Source: Dyella lutea
GTDB lineage: Bacteria; Pseudomonadota; Gammaproteobacteria; Xanthomonadales; Rhodanobacteraceae
Reading direction: 5' to 3'
Length of the DNA stretch: 64,000 nt
Assembly: GCF_024158035.1 (NCBI RefSeq)
Contig: NZ_JAMZEK010000001.1
Coordinates: 841,001 to 905,000 of the forward strand
This document shows, in pieces, positions 9,170-18,287 of this stretch (the stretch's first letter is position 1; each line of letters begins with the position of its first letter). The position numbers and the translations under genes were made by a program. The notes beneath the pieces are model-generated. The model was not told the origin of the DNA. It was given only the letters and a program-made list of their open reading frames with translations, and made no database searches.

Positions 9170-11340
9170 CAGTGGCTGGCCTCGGTCAGTGCCTGCTCGA
9201 CGATGCCGGCGGTCAGGACGGTCGGCAGCGCCTTGCCCTCGCCGCCGCCCTTCGGGAACACCACGTACAGCGGTACACCCGGCGAGTGGTACTGCTGCAG
9301 GAAGGCGGCGATGGTCGGGTTCACGTCGGTCCAGTCCCCCTTCATGTAGACCGCGCCGGTGCGCTGGAGCAGGGTGCGGAAGCGGTCGGTGTCGAGCACC
9401 GTGTGTTCGTTGGCCTTGCAGGTGACGCACCAGTCGGCGGTCATATCGACGAACACCGGCGTGCCGGCCGCGCGCAGTTCGGCCAGCTTCGCGGGCGAGT
9501 AGGCGACCACGCCCTCGGCGGCCACGGGTCTGACCGACGGCGGCGGCATGCGGGTGAGGTAGTAGAGCGGCACCACGGTCAGCGCGAGGAGAGCCAGCAC
9601 CCACAGGCGGCTGGCCGGGCGGCCGCCACGGCTGCGCTCGAACCACCAAAGCGCCATGGCCAGCAGCACCATCGCCACCAGCAGCAGGCCGATCGCGTCG
9701 GCGCCGCGCTGGTGCGCCAGCACCCAGGCCAGCCACACGGCGGTGAGGTACATCGGGAACGCCAGCACCTGCTTGAGCGTCTCCATCCAGCGGCCCGGGC
9801 GCGGCAGGCGGCGAGCCAGCGACGGCACGAAGCCCACCAGCAGGAACGGCAGCGCCAGGCCCACGCCGAGCATCAGGAACACCGCCAGCGCGGCAGCGAT
9901 CGGTGCGGCGAACGCGTACGCCAGCGCGCTGCCCATGAACGGCGCGGTGCACGGGCTGGCGACCACCACGGCGAGCACGCCGGTGAAGAAGTCGCCGGCC
10001 GGGCCGGAGCGGCTGGCCAACCCGGCGCCGGTGTTGCCCAGCGAAGCGCCGAACTGCACCACGCCGGACATCGACAGGCCGACCGCGAACATCACGCAGG
10101 CCAGCAGGGCCACCACCAGCGGCTGCTGCAGCTGGGCGCCCCAGCCCAGCGCGTGGCCGGCGGCGCGCAGGCCGACGATCGCCACGCCGAGCACGGCGAA
10201 GCTGCTCATCACGCCGGCGGTATAGGTCAGCGCGTGGCGGCGGGCGCGGGCAGGACTCTCGCCGCTTTCGAGCAGGCTCACCGCCTTGATCGACAGTACC
10301 GGCAGCACGCACGGCATCAGGTTCAGCACCAGGCCGCCGCCGAGGGCGAGCAGCAGGGCGAGCAGCAGCCCATCGTGCGGGGCGGCGGAGGCGGTATCGC
10401 CGCCAGTCGCTTCGGTAGATGCCGATGCCTGGCCGGCGCCGGCGGCGGGCAGCGACACCTGCAGTGTGCGGGTCATGACCGGGTAGCAGATGCCACCGTC
10501 CTGGCAGCCCTGGAAGCGCGCCTGCACGCTGAGTTGATGGCGGCCGCCGAGGTCGCCGGCGATGCCGACCGGGACTTCCACCTCGTCGTAGTAGATGACC
10601 GTCTCGCCCTGGTAATCGTCCTGGTGGTGCGTGCCGGCCGGCCAGGCGGGCTGCAGCTTCAGGCCGCCGGCGCCGGGTGTGGAGAGTTCGGTCTTGTCGC
10701 GATACAGGTAATAGCCGTGCGGCATGGACCAGCGCAGCAGCAGCCGGTCCGGGGCCGTCGCCACGGCATCGAGGCGAAAGGCCTGCTCCGGTGGCAGCGG
10801 CGTGCCCGGCGCACCCAGGGCCCCGGCCGCGCCCAGCTTGCCGAGGGTGGCCCCGAAGCCAGTCGGGCTGGTGGCGCCGGCGGCTGCCGCCGGCAGCGGC
10901 AGGTCGAGCTTCTCGGTATGCGGCGGGTAGCAGATCTTCGGGTCGACCTCATGGCAGCCCTGGAACTGCACCGCCACCTGCAGCCTCGTGGCGCCCGCGG
11001 CGGCGGTGTAGGGCAGGCGAGCATCGATGCCGTGGTGATAGGTCTCGACGTCGCCGAGGTATTCGTCGTGGTGCTTGTCGCCATCGGGCAACTGCGCGGT
11101 GCCGAGTGTGATGCCTTCGCCGGCGGTGAACTTCATCCGTCCGCGATACAGGTAGTAGTCCGGGGCGATGTCCCAGTGCAGCTTCAAGACACCGGGCTGG
11201 CTGGCATCGGCGCTGAGCTTGTAGGCCTCGGTGACCGGCAGCAGGCTGGAGGTGTCCTGGGCCAGGGCTGGGCCAGCGGACAGCGACAGTGCGGCGAGAA
11301 GGAGGCGGGCGACGAGCCGCCCCGGGTTGATCAATCGCAT
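9169..11340 (-). CDS. dsbD: protein-disulfide reductase DsbD with duplicated N-terminal domain
   Basis: Moves electrons from cytoplasmic thioredoxin across the inner membrane to periplasmic thiol proteins. With the ATG at 11340 it has 723 residues, longer than E. coli DsbD (about 565 as precursor), followed by a signal peptide ending ALAQ. Two tandem DsbD-alpha-like modules are visible: residues about 35-140 (DYYLYRGRMKF, CHEVDPKICYPP) and about 185-300 (GYYLYRDKTEL, CQDGGICYP). The eight-helix beta domain carries LNLMPCVLPV and ASPCTAPFMGSAL. The gamma thioredoxin domain has TADWCVTCKANE. It lies 40 bases after cutA and overlaps the TlpA-like gene. Confidence 0.94.
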   Translation of the reverse strand: MRLINPGRLVARLLLAALSLSAGPALAQDTSSLLPVTEAYKLSADASQPGVLKLHWDIAPDYYLYRGRMKFTAGEGITLGTAQLPDGDKHHDEYLGDVETYHHGIDARLPYTAAAGATRLQVAVQFQGCHEVDPKICYPPHTEKLDLPLPAAAAGATSPTGFGATLGKLGAAGALGAPGTPLPPEQAFRLDAVATAPDRLLLRWSMPHGYYLYRDKTELSTPGAGGLKLQPAWPAGTHHQDDYQGETVIYYDEVEVPVGIAGDLGGRHQLSVQARFQGCQDGGICYPVMTRTLQVSLPAAGAGQASASTEATGGDTASAAPHDGLLLALLLALGGGLVLNLMPCVLPVLSIKAVSLLESGESPARARRHALTYTAGVMSSFAVLGVAIVGLRAAGHALGWGAQLQQPLVVALLACVMFAVGLSMSGVVQFGASLGNTGAGLASRSGPAGDFFTGVLAVVVASPCTAPFMGSALAYAFAAPIAAALAVFLMLGVGLALPFLLVGFVPSLARRLPRPGRWMETLKQVLAFPMYLTAVWLAWVLAHQRGADAIGLLLVAMVLLAMALWWFERSRGGRPASRLWVLALLALTVVPLYYLTRMPPPSVRPVAAEGVVAYSPAKLAELRAAGTPVFVDMTADWCVTCKANEHTVLDTDRFRTLLQRTGAVYMKGDWTDVNPTIAAFLQQYHSPGVPLYVVFPKGGGEGKALPTVLTAGIVEQALTEASH

Positions 11341-11380
11341 TACGTTTCCAGCGTTTCGGTTCGCGGAGAGCGAACGGGGA

Positions 11381-11740
11381 TTATGGAGCAGGGGACGGCG
11401 CGGTGCCGTCGCCCCCGCCGACCGCGCCGTGGGCGCGCACCCAGTCCAGATAGGGCGCATGTCCGTCGACCACCGGCAGGGCGACCAGTTCGGGTACCTC
11501 GTACGGATGCAGGGCGATCAGCCGTTCCCGCAGCGCCTCGAAGCGGCCGGTAGTGGTCTTGATGACCAGCAGCACCTCCGGATCGGAGTGCAGGCGGCCC
11601 TGCCACGCATAGGTGGAGATCGCCCCGGGCAGCTGGTTCACGCAGGCGGCCAGACCCTCGGCGACCAGCGTCTCGGCCAGCGCCCGGGCGGACTCGGCTC
11701 CGGGGCAGGTGCTCAGGCAGACCAGGACATCGTCGGGCAT
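11381..11740 (-). CDS. cutA: CutA divalent-cation tolerance protein
   Basis: Small trimeric cytosolic protein linked to copper and divalent-metal tolerance; its biochemical role is still debated. It has 119 residues from the ATG at 11740. The family core is intact: ARALAETLVAEGLAACVNQLPG, YAWQGRLHSDPEVLLVIKT, and the terminal HPYEVPELVALPVVDGHAPYLDWV. The last 10 residues are Gly/Pro-rich. The open frame continues upstream to 11863 but loses similarity. It is first in the run cutA-dsbD-tlpA-like; cutA upstream of dsbD is also the enterobacterial order. Confidence 0.95.
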   Translation of the reverse strand: MPDDVLVCLSTCPGAESARALAETLVAEGLAACVNQLPGAISTYAWQGRLHSDPEVLLVIKTTTGRFEALRERLIALHPYEVPELVALPVVDGHAPYLDWVRAHGAVGGGDGTAPSPAP

Positions 11741-11848
11741 GACAGGTGGGGGCGAGAACGGAAAATGCAGCCTAGCAGGCAGTGCCGGGGTGTTCGCCTC
11801 TTGAGATGACCAGGTTACGTCCCAACTTGGCAGCGAGCCGCCCGGGCC

Positions 11849-11876
11849 TTGCATGGGGTTCATGCATCGCTAGAAT
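11849..11876 (+). promoter_or_regulatory. groESL promoter (sigma-70-like, possibly also heat-shock)
   Basis: The -35 box TTGCAT (11849-11854) and -10 box TAGAAT (11871-11876) are 16 bases apart. The preceding C gives CTTGCAT, close to a sigma-32 -35 (CTTGAAA), but no CCCCAT-type -10 follows at the right distance. The last T of the -10 box is the first base of the CIRCE element, so bound HrcA would cover the transcription start. Confidence 0.65.
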
Positions 11877-11902
11877 TGGCACTCATCGGTACCGAGTGCT
11901 AA
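11876..11902 (+). promoter_or_regulatory. CIRCE element (HrcA operator) of groESL
   Basis: TTGGCACTC, 9 spacer bases and GAGTGCTAA: the consensus CIRCE inverted repeat (TTAGCACTC-N9-GAGTGCTAA) with one mismatch in the left arm. It is placed directly at the groESL transcription start. HrcA represses through this site and is released on heat shock, when GroEL is titrated away. hrcA itself is not in the window. Confidence 0.95.
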
Positions 11903-11959
11903 CAACGGCATCGGACCGGGCCTTTTCCCTCAACCATCCAAAGTGAGCTGGAGCCACCC

Positions 11960-12253
11960 ATGAGCAAACTGCGTCCGCTGCACGATCGCGTCATCGTCAA
12001 GCGCCTGGAAGAGGAGCGCGTCTCCGCCGGCGGTATCGTGATCCCCGATAGCGCCACCGAGAAGCCGACCCGCGGCAAGGTGATCGCCGCCGGTACCGGC
12101 CGCATCCTCGAGGACGGCAACGTCCGCCCGATGAGCCTGAAGGAAGGCGACATCGTCCTGTTCGGCAAGTACGCCGGCCAGGAAATCAAGATCGACGGCG
12201 AAGAGCTGGTCTTCCTCAAGGAAGACGACATCGTCGCGGTGATCGAAGGCTGA
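11960..12253 (+). CDS. groES: co-chaperonin GroES
   Basis: Heptameric lid of the GroEL chaperonin. It has 97 residues, the usual length: [19 protein letters not shown], the mobile loop with [20 protein letters not shown], and the terminal VAVIEG. A GGAG ribosome-binding site lies 8 bases upstream. It is first in the groES-groEL operon, 53 bases before groEL, under the CIRCE-controlled promoter. Confidence 0.98.
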   Translation: MSKLRPLHDRVIVKRLEEERVSAGGIVIPDSATEKPTRGKVIAAGTGRILEDGNVRPMSLKEGDIVLFGKYAGQEIKIDGEELVFLKEDDIVAVIEG

Positions 12254-12288
12254 TCGGCCTCTCCCGCATCTCTCGCCAAAACCACTGA

Positions 12289-13950
<1,662 letters not shown>

Positions 13951-13975
13951 GTCCGCCTCGCCATCGCAGTACCCG

Positions 13976-14007
13976 GAAACCCCGTCGCAAGGCGGGGTTT
14001 TCCTTTT
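13976..14007 (+). terminator. intrinsic terminator after groEL
   Basis: The stem AAACCCCG/CGGGGTTT with an 8-base loop is followed by TCCTTTT. It lies 27 bases past the groEL stop and closes the groESL operon. Confidence 0.88.
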
Positions 14008-14200
14008 GCAGAGGGTCGATTTCCGTTTGGCCCGGCTCGAACGTCATGCAGGCAGTCACCACACGGATGCTCCAAGCATGCCTCGGGAGAGTGCCTTGTC
14101 TCTTGCTGATGCCGGAACGGCGGAAACCATGCCGCCAGATCCGGCCATGGCTACCATCGGCAGGCCCCTGCCGAACCCGGATGAACGCCGGACACCGCCC

Positions 14201-14755
14201 ATGCATACGCCAGATCACGATCGCGGCACGATGCGGGAATCGCCCGATCCGGCACATGCTCTTCGCGTGGCCGAGCTGTTCCGCGAGCACAACCGCGCGC
14301 TCGTAGCGTTCCTTCGCTGCCGGCTGGACTCGCTCGCCGACGCACAGGAGGTGGCGCAGGAAGCCTATGTGCGACTGGTCACCCTGGAACATCCGGAGGC
14401 GGTGGATTCGCTGCGGGCGTATCTGTTCCGGATCGCTTCGAATCTCGCGGTGGACCGGCTGCGGATGCGCCAGGTGCGCACCAGCCATGCGCCCGAGCCG
14501 GAGGGGCCGGAACTGCATCTTGCGCCGGTGCCGGAGCGCACGGCCGAGGCCGGCGAGCGCCTGCACCGGGTGGCAGCAGCATTGCGCGAACTGCCCGCGA
14601 AGACCGCCCGGGCGTTTGTCGCCCACATGATCGACGGCCGCGACGTCGGTGCAATCGCCCGCGACATGCGGGTCACCGAGCGCATGGTGCGCTACCACGT
14701 CACCCGTGCCCTCGCCCATTGCCGGGCGCGGATGGACGAACCGGAGAACCCCTGA
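14201..14755 (+). CDS. FecI-type ECF RNA polymerase sigma factor
   Basis: Extracytoplasmic-function sigma factor expected to transcribe genes for TonB-dependent uptake when released by its FecR partner. Region 2 is visible at about 27-95 (LFREHNRALVAFLRCRLDS, AQEVAQEAYVRLV, YLFRIASNLAVDRLR) and region 4 at about 125-180 (LRELPAKTARAFVAHMIDG, IARDMRVTERMVRYHVTRALAHC). From the ATG at 14201 it has 184 residues. ATGs at 14129 (preceded by GGCGGAA) or 14231 are also possible, so the N-terminus is uncertain. The stop overlaps the fecR start (TGATG). No Fur box is evident in the 195 bases upstream. Confidence 0.92.
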   Translation: MHTPDHDRGTMRESPDPAHALRVAELFREHNRALVAFLRCRLDSLADAQEVAQEAYVRLVTLEHPEAVDSLRAYLFRIASNLAVDRLRMRQVRTSHAPEPEGPELHLAPVPERTAEAGERLHRVAAALRELPAKTARAFVAHMIDGRDVGAIARDMRVTERMVRYHVTRALAHCRARMDEPENP

Positions 14756-15726
14756 TGCCCCGTCCCATCGACGAACAGACCCTGCACATGGCCGCCGACT
14801 GGTGGATGCGCCTGCGCGCCGCCGATGCCGGCGAGCGCACGACCAACGAGTGGCTGGTCTGGATCGACCAGGATGCCAGCCACCTGCCGGCGTTCGAACA
14901 GATCGGCGACATGGCCGAGCGGCTCGGGCAAGCCGGCGCGGTGACACGGGCCCGGCTGGTAGCCGAGTTCGCTCCCGCGCGCGTGCGCCCGCGCTGGATG
15001 CCGTTGGCGGCCGCCGCGGCCGTTCTGCTTGCGGTGGGACTTGGCTATCTCGCCTGGCCGGATCGCGGCAGCACCACACAACGTTATGCCAGCGGGACCG
15101 GCGCTCGCCAGGAGATCCGCCTGGCCGACGGCTCGCAGATCGTCCTCGGCGCAGCCACGGCGCTCCGCACCCGGCTGGCCGACGGACGGCGCGCGGTCGA
15201 GCTTGAGCGCGGCGAGGCTCTCTTCCGCGTCGTGCACGACCCTCGGCGACCGTTCCTGGTGCGGGCGGGCGCGGTGACGATCCAGGACATCGGCACTGCG
15301 TTCGACGTGCGCCGCACCGGTGAGCAAGTGACGATCTCCGTGGCCGAGGGCCGCGTGCGCGTGGCCGACGGGCATGGGGGCAGCCTGGAGGCCGGCGCCG
15401 GGCAGGCCATCCGCTTCGATCCCACGCATCCGGCGATGCAGGTGGTCGCGATCGATCCGGCCCAGGTGGCCACCTGGCGCGACGGTCGGCTGGATTTCGA
15501 CAATGAGCCGTTGCCGGTGGTGGTGGCCAACATCAATCGCTACCGGCCCTCCCCGCTGCGCATCGGCGATGCCCGGCTGGAGGCATTGACCTTCACCGGC
15601 ACCGTGCGCATCGATGCCATCGACGAGTGGCTGCGCACGCTACCGCAGGTGTTGCCGGTGGTAGTGCGCCAGCAGGCCGGCTCGACCGTGCTCGAACGCA
15701 ACGGGGGCGACCGCGGGCCACGCTGA
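14755..15726 (+). CDS. FecR-family anti-sigma / sigma regulator
   Basis: Inner-membrane signal relay between an outer-membrane receptor and the ECF sigma factor. It has 323 residues. The N-terminal cytoplasmic DUF4880-type sigma-binding part (about 8-60) has AADWWMRLRAAD and NEWLVWIDQDASHLPAFEQ. One membrane helix lies at about 82-101. The periplasmic FecR domain (about 110-210) has RQEIRLADGSQIVLGAATAL, then IGTAFDVRR and SVAEGRVRVA. A C-terminal STN-like stretch closes the protein. The ATG shares a base with the sigma-gene stop, so translation is coupled. Confidence 0.93.
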   Translation: MPRPIDEQTLHMAADWWMRLRAADAGERTTNEWLVWIDQDASHLPAFEQIGDMAERLGQAGAVTRARLVAEFAPARVRPRWMPLAAAAAVLLAVGLGYLAWPDRGSTTQRYASGTGARQEIRLADGSQIVLGAATALRTRLADGRRAVELERGEALFRVVHDPRRPFLVRAGAVTIQDIGTAFDVRRTGEQVTISVAEGRVRVADGHGGSLEAGAGQAIRFDPTHPAMQVVAIDPAQVATWRDGRLDFDNEPLPVVVANINRYRPSPLRIGDARLEALTFTGTVRIDAIDEWLRTLPQVLPVVVRQQAGSTVLERNGGDRGPR

Positions 15727-15791
15727 CATCTGTCGCCGCGGCGGTCAGCCCATGCCACACTGCCGGCTTTCGCCGGGGAGCGCGGGGGCAC

Positions 15792-18152
15792 ATGGGGAGG
15801 GCAAGGGCATGCTGGCTGCTGGGCAGCCTGCTGGTCGGGCTGCCCCGGCTTTGCGCGGCGGTCCCTTCCACCGCATGCCGGCGTTTCGACCTGCCCGCCC
15901 AGCCACTGGCCACAGCGCTGATCGCATTCGGCCGGCAGGCGAACCTCCAGGTGCTCACCGACGGCGCCGCCGTGGCACGGGTGCGCTCGCCGGGTGTCCG
16001 CGGTTGCCTCGGGTCGGAGGTCGCGCTGGCGGATCTGCTGCAGGGCACCGGGCTCGGCTTCTCGTTCAGCGGCGCGGATACCGTGGCGGTGACGCCCCTG
16101 GCTACCCGCGCCGCTTCGCGGCCGGCATCGCCGCCGACCCGCGAACTGGCGCCGGTGGAGGCCGACGCGATGGTGGCCAGGGATCGCGGCTTTCTGGCCA
16201 TGCTGACCAGCACGGCGGCGCGTGACGATGCGGCGCTGATCGACGTGCCGCAGTCGGTCAGCGTGATCACCCGCGACCTGATGGACGCGCAGCAGGCGCA
16301 GAGCGTGGCCGACGTGGTGCGCAACGTCGCCGGCGTGCAGGCGATCGCCGGCGCCGGTGGCTTGCCGTCGTTCCGGATCCGCGGCTTCGATACCGGCAAC
16401 GGGTTGATCGACGGCATGCCGGGCAGCATCGCCGGCTCGGGTGACCTGCCGCCGCTGATCGGGCTGGATCGGGTGGAGGTGTTCAAGGGGCCGCAGTCGA
16501 TCCTTGGCGACAGCACCGGCAACACCTTCGGTGGTCTGCTCAACGTCACCCTGAAACAACCACAGGACCGGCCGGCACGCATGCTGCAGTACGCGCTCGA
16601 CGGCGGCGGTCGGACCAGCCTCGGCGTGGACCTGACCGGGCCGCTGCGTGGACATCCCGGATTTGACTACCGCCTGATCACCTACGGCGACTATGCCGAC
16701 CATTCGGTCCAGGGGTATCGCAACCGTCGCAGCGGCTACCTCGCTCCCTCGATCGCCTGGCAGGACGGGCGCAGCCGGCTGGTGGTGGGCTACCAGCGCA
16801 TCGCCAACCGCCTGCCGGTGCCGGATCATCTGGTGCTGCTTGGCGGGAGCCTGTCACAGGCCTCGCCGTTCGGCGTGCTGCCGGGCTACCCGGGTGACTA
16901 CGCCAGCTATCACACCAGCCGTCTCTACTACCTGTTCGACCGCCAGCTCGATACGCGCTGGACCTGGCGCAGCCGCGGCCAATACGTGCGGCAACGCAAC
17001 GCTTCATCGGCGTGGACGCTGACCGACCCGCAGCCAGGTGGTCAGGTGCTGGCGATCGCCCAGCAGTACCGCTACAGCGACGCCTACGCTTCGTTGCAGA
17101 ACGACCTGATCGGCACGTTCACGACCGCTGCGACCGAACACACGGTGACGCTGGGGTTGGACTATGCACGCGCCCACGTCGGCCACATCGAGGACCGCGT
17201 AGGGCTGGACAGCAACCCGTTCTTCGACTTCAGTGGGACCGCCACGCTGCCTCCGGCTGCGTCTGTCCTCACGCCCGCCGACGATCAGCCACAGCCGGGT
17301 TCGCCCTGGCAGACCGACACCGGCCTGTTCGTGCAGGACCAGTGGGCGATCGGCGAGCGCTGGAACCTGATCACCACGGCCCGGCGATCCGCCTACGAGG
17401 TGTTCGCCGCGGACGGGCAGGGGCGGACCGTACGACTGCGCCGCGCGCGGTGGGTGCCCGATGCCGGCGTGGCCTTCGAGCCCGTGCCGGGAGCGACGCT
17501 GTACGCCAGCGTGGCCAGCGGATTCCAGTCGCTTTCCTACCTGGGCAGTGACGGTCGCCTGTTGCCGCCGGCGCTGTCCCGCCAGGTGGAGGCCGGTGCC
17601 AAGTTCGAGCTGTTCGACCACCAGGCGCGATTGACCGTTGCGGCCTATCGCATCCGGCTCGATCACAGTTACCTGCTGGTATCCGCGCAGCAACCGGGCT
17701 TCGCCTCGCTCGGGCCGGGTCAGACCAACCGCGGCGCGGAGGTGGAGCTGATCGGGCGTCTCGCCAGCGGACTGGATGCCAGCCTGGGCTACACCCGCGC
17801 GCACATCGCCAACCGCGACGGCACCGCGGCCCCCGGCGCGCCGCGACAGCGCCTGGACCTGTGGCTGGATTACCGGTTCCGGGGGGCATGGCTGCAGGGC
17901 TGGGGTATCGGTGGTGGGGTCCACGCACGCAGCCGTTCGCTGGGACAGAGTTCGGACTTCAGCACCCGGTATCGCGTACCCGGGCAGGCCGAGTTCGAGC
18001 TTGCCCTGTCCTATCGCACCCCGCGCTGGCGGGTCGCCCTCGGGGCGGCCAATCTGTTCGGTCGAAGGCTCTATGCCGCCGATTTCGACGAGACCTTCGT
18101 GCCCTTGCGCACCCGCACCCGGCTGCGCCTCAGCGGCAGCGTCGACTTCTGA
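15792..18152 (+). CDS. TonB-dependent receptor with N-terminal signalling (STN) domain
   Basis: Outer-membrane gated barrel of 786 residues, FecA/FpvA-like. A signal peptide (about 1-24, ending LCAA) is followed by an STN domain at about 30-105 (FDLPAQPLATALIAFGRQANLQ, LADLLQGTGLGFSF), which touches FecR in the periplasm. The plug domain (about 155-280) has VPQSVSVITRDLM, IRGFDTGNGLIDGMPG and VFKGPQSILGDSTG. The barrel ends LSGSVDF with the terminal Phe. It begins 65 bases after fecR with GGGGAG before the ATG. It resembles siderophore receptors, but the ligand is unknown. Confidence 0.95.
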   Translation: MGRARACWLLGSLLVGLPRLCAAVPSTACRRFDLPAQPLATALIAFGRQANLQVLTDGAAVARVRSPGVRGCLGSEVALADLLQGTGLGFSFSGADTVAVTPLATRAASRPASPPTRELAPVEADAMVARDRGFLAMLTSTAARDDAALIDVPQSVSVITRDLMDAQQAQSVADVVRNVAGVQAIAGAGGLPSFRIRGFDTGNGLIDGMPGSIAGSGDLPPLIGLDRVEVFKGPQSILGDSTGNTFGGLLNVTLKQPQDRPARMLQYALDGGGRTSLGVDLTGPLRGHPGFDYRLITYGDYADHSVQGYRNRRSGYLAPSIAWQDGRSRLVVGYQRIANRLPVPDHLVLLGGSLSQASPFGVLPGYPGDYASYHTSRLYYLFDRQLDTRWTWRSRGQYVRQRNASSAWTLTDPQPGGQVLAIAQQYRYSDAYASLQNDLIGTFTTAATEHTVTLGLDYARAHVGHIEDRVGLDSNPFFDFSGTATLPPAASVLTPADDQPQPGSPWQTDTGLFVQDQWAIGERWNLITTARRSAYEVFAADGQGRTVRLRRARWVPDAGVAFEPVPGATLYASVASGFQSLSYLGSDGRLLPPALSRQVEAGAKFELFDHQARLTVAAYRIRLDHSYLLVSAQQPGFASLGPGQTNRGAEVELIGRLASGLDASLGYTRAHIANRDGTAAPGAPRQRLDLWLDYRFRGAWLQGWGIGGGVHARSRSLGQSSDFSTRYRVPGQAEFELALSYRTPRWRVALGAANLFGRRLYAADFDETFVPLRTRTRLRLSGSVDF

Positions 18153-18196
18153 CGCCCGCCATTTCCGTTTCCCCGCCCTCGCACGTCCTGTGAGCG

Positions 18197-18231
18197 AAGG
18201 GCCGGTTGCCCGCGCGGCAGCCGGTCCCTTT
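18197..18231 (+). terminator. hairpin between receptor and autotransporter genes
   Basis: An imperfect stem of about 14 pairs, AAGGGCCGGTTGCC against GGCAGCCGGTCCCTT, with a 5-base loop and a short CTTTCG tail. It could end or attenuate the sigma/FecR/receptor transcript before the autotransporter. The short T-tract makes readthrough likely. Confidence 0.5.
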
Positions 18232-18287
18232 CGTCGGCCCCGCCGGGGCCCGGCGAGACCGTCAAGACAAAAACCGGGGAGACAGGG

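Noticed and set aside
9170..10312. Upstream extension of the TlpA-like thioredoxin frame
   Set aside because: The extension lies in another frame of dsbD and is not thioredoxin-like. The ATG at 9169, overlapping the dsbD stop, gives a normal-length protein.
9172..11553. 793-residue plus-strand open frame opposite dsbD
   Set aside because: Gln/His/Arg-rich shadow of dsbD and cutA, with no start signal or recognisable domain.
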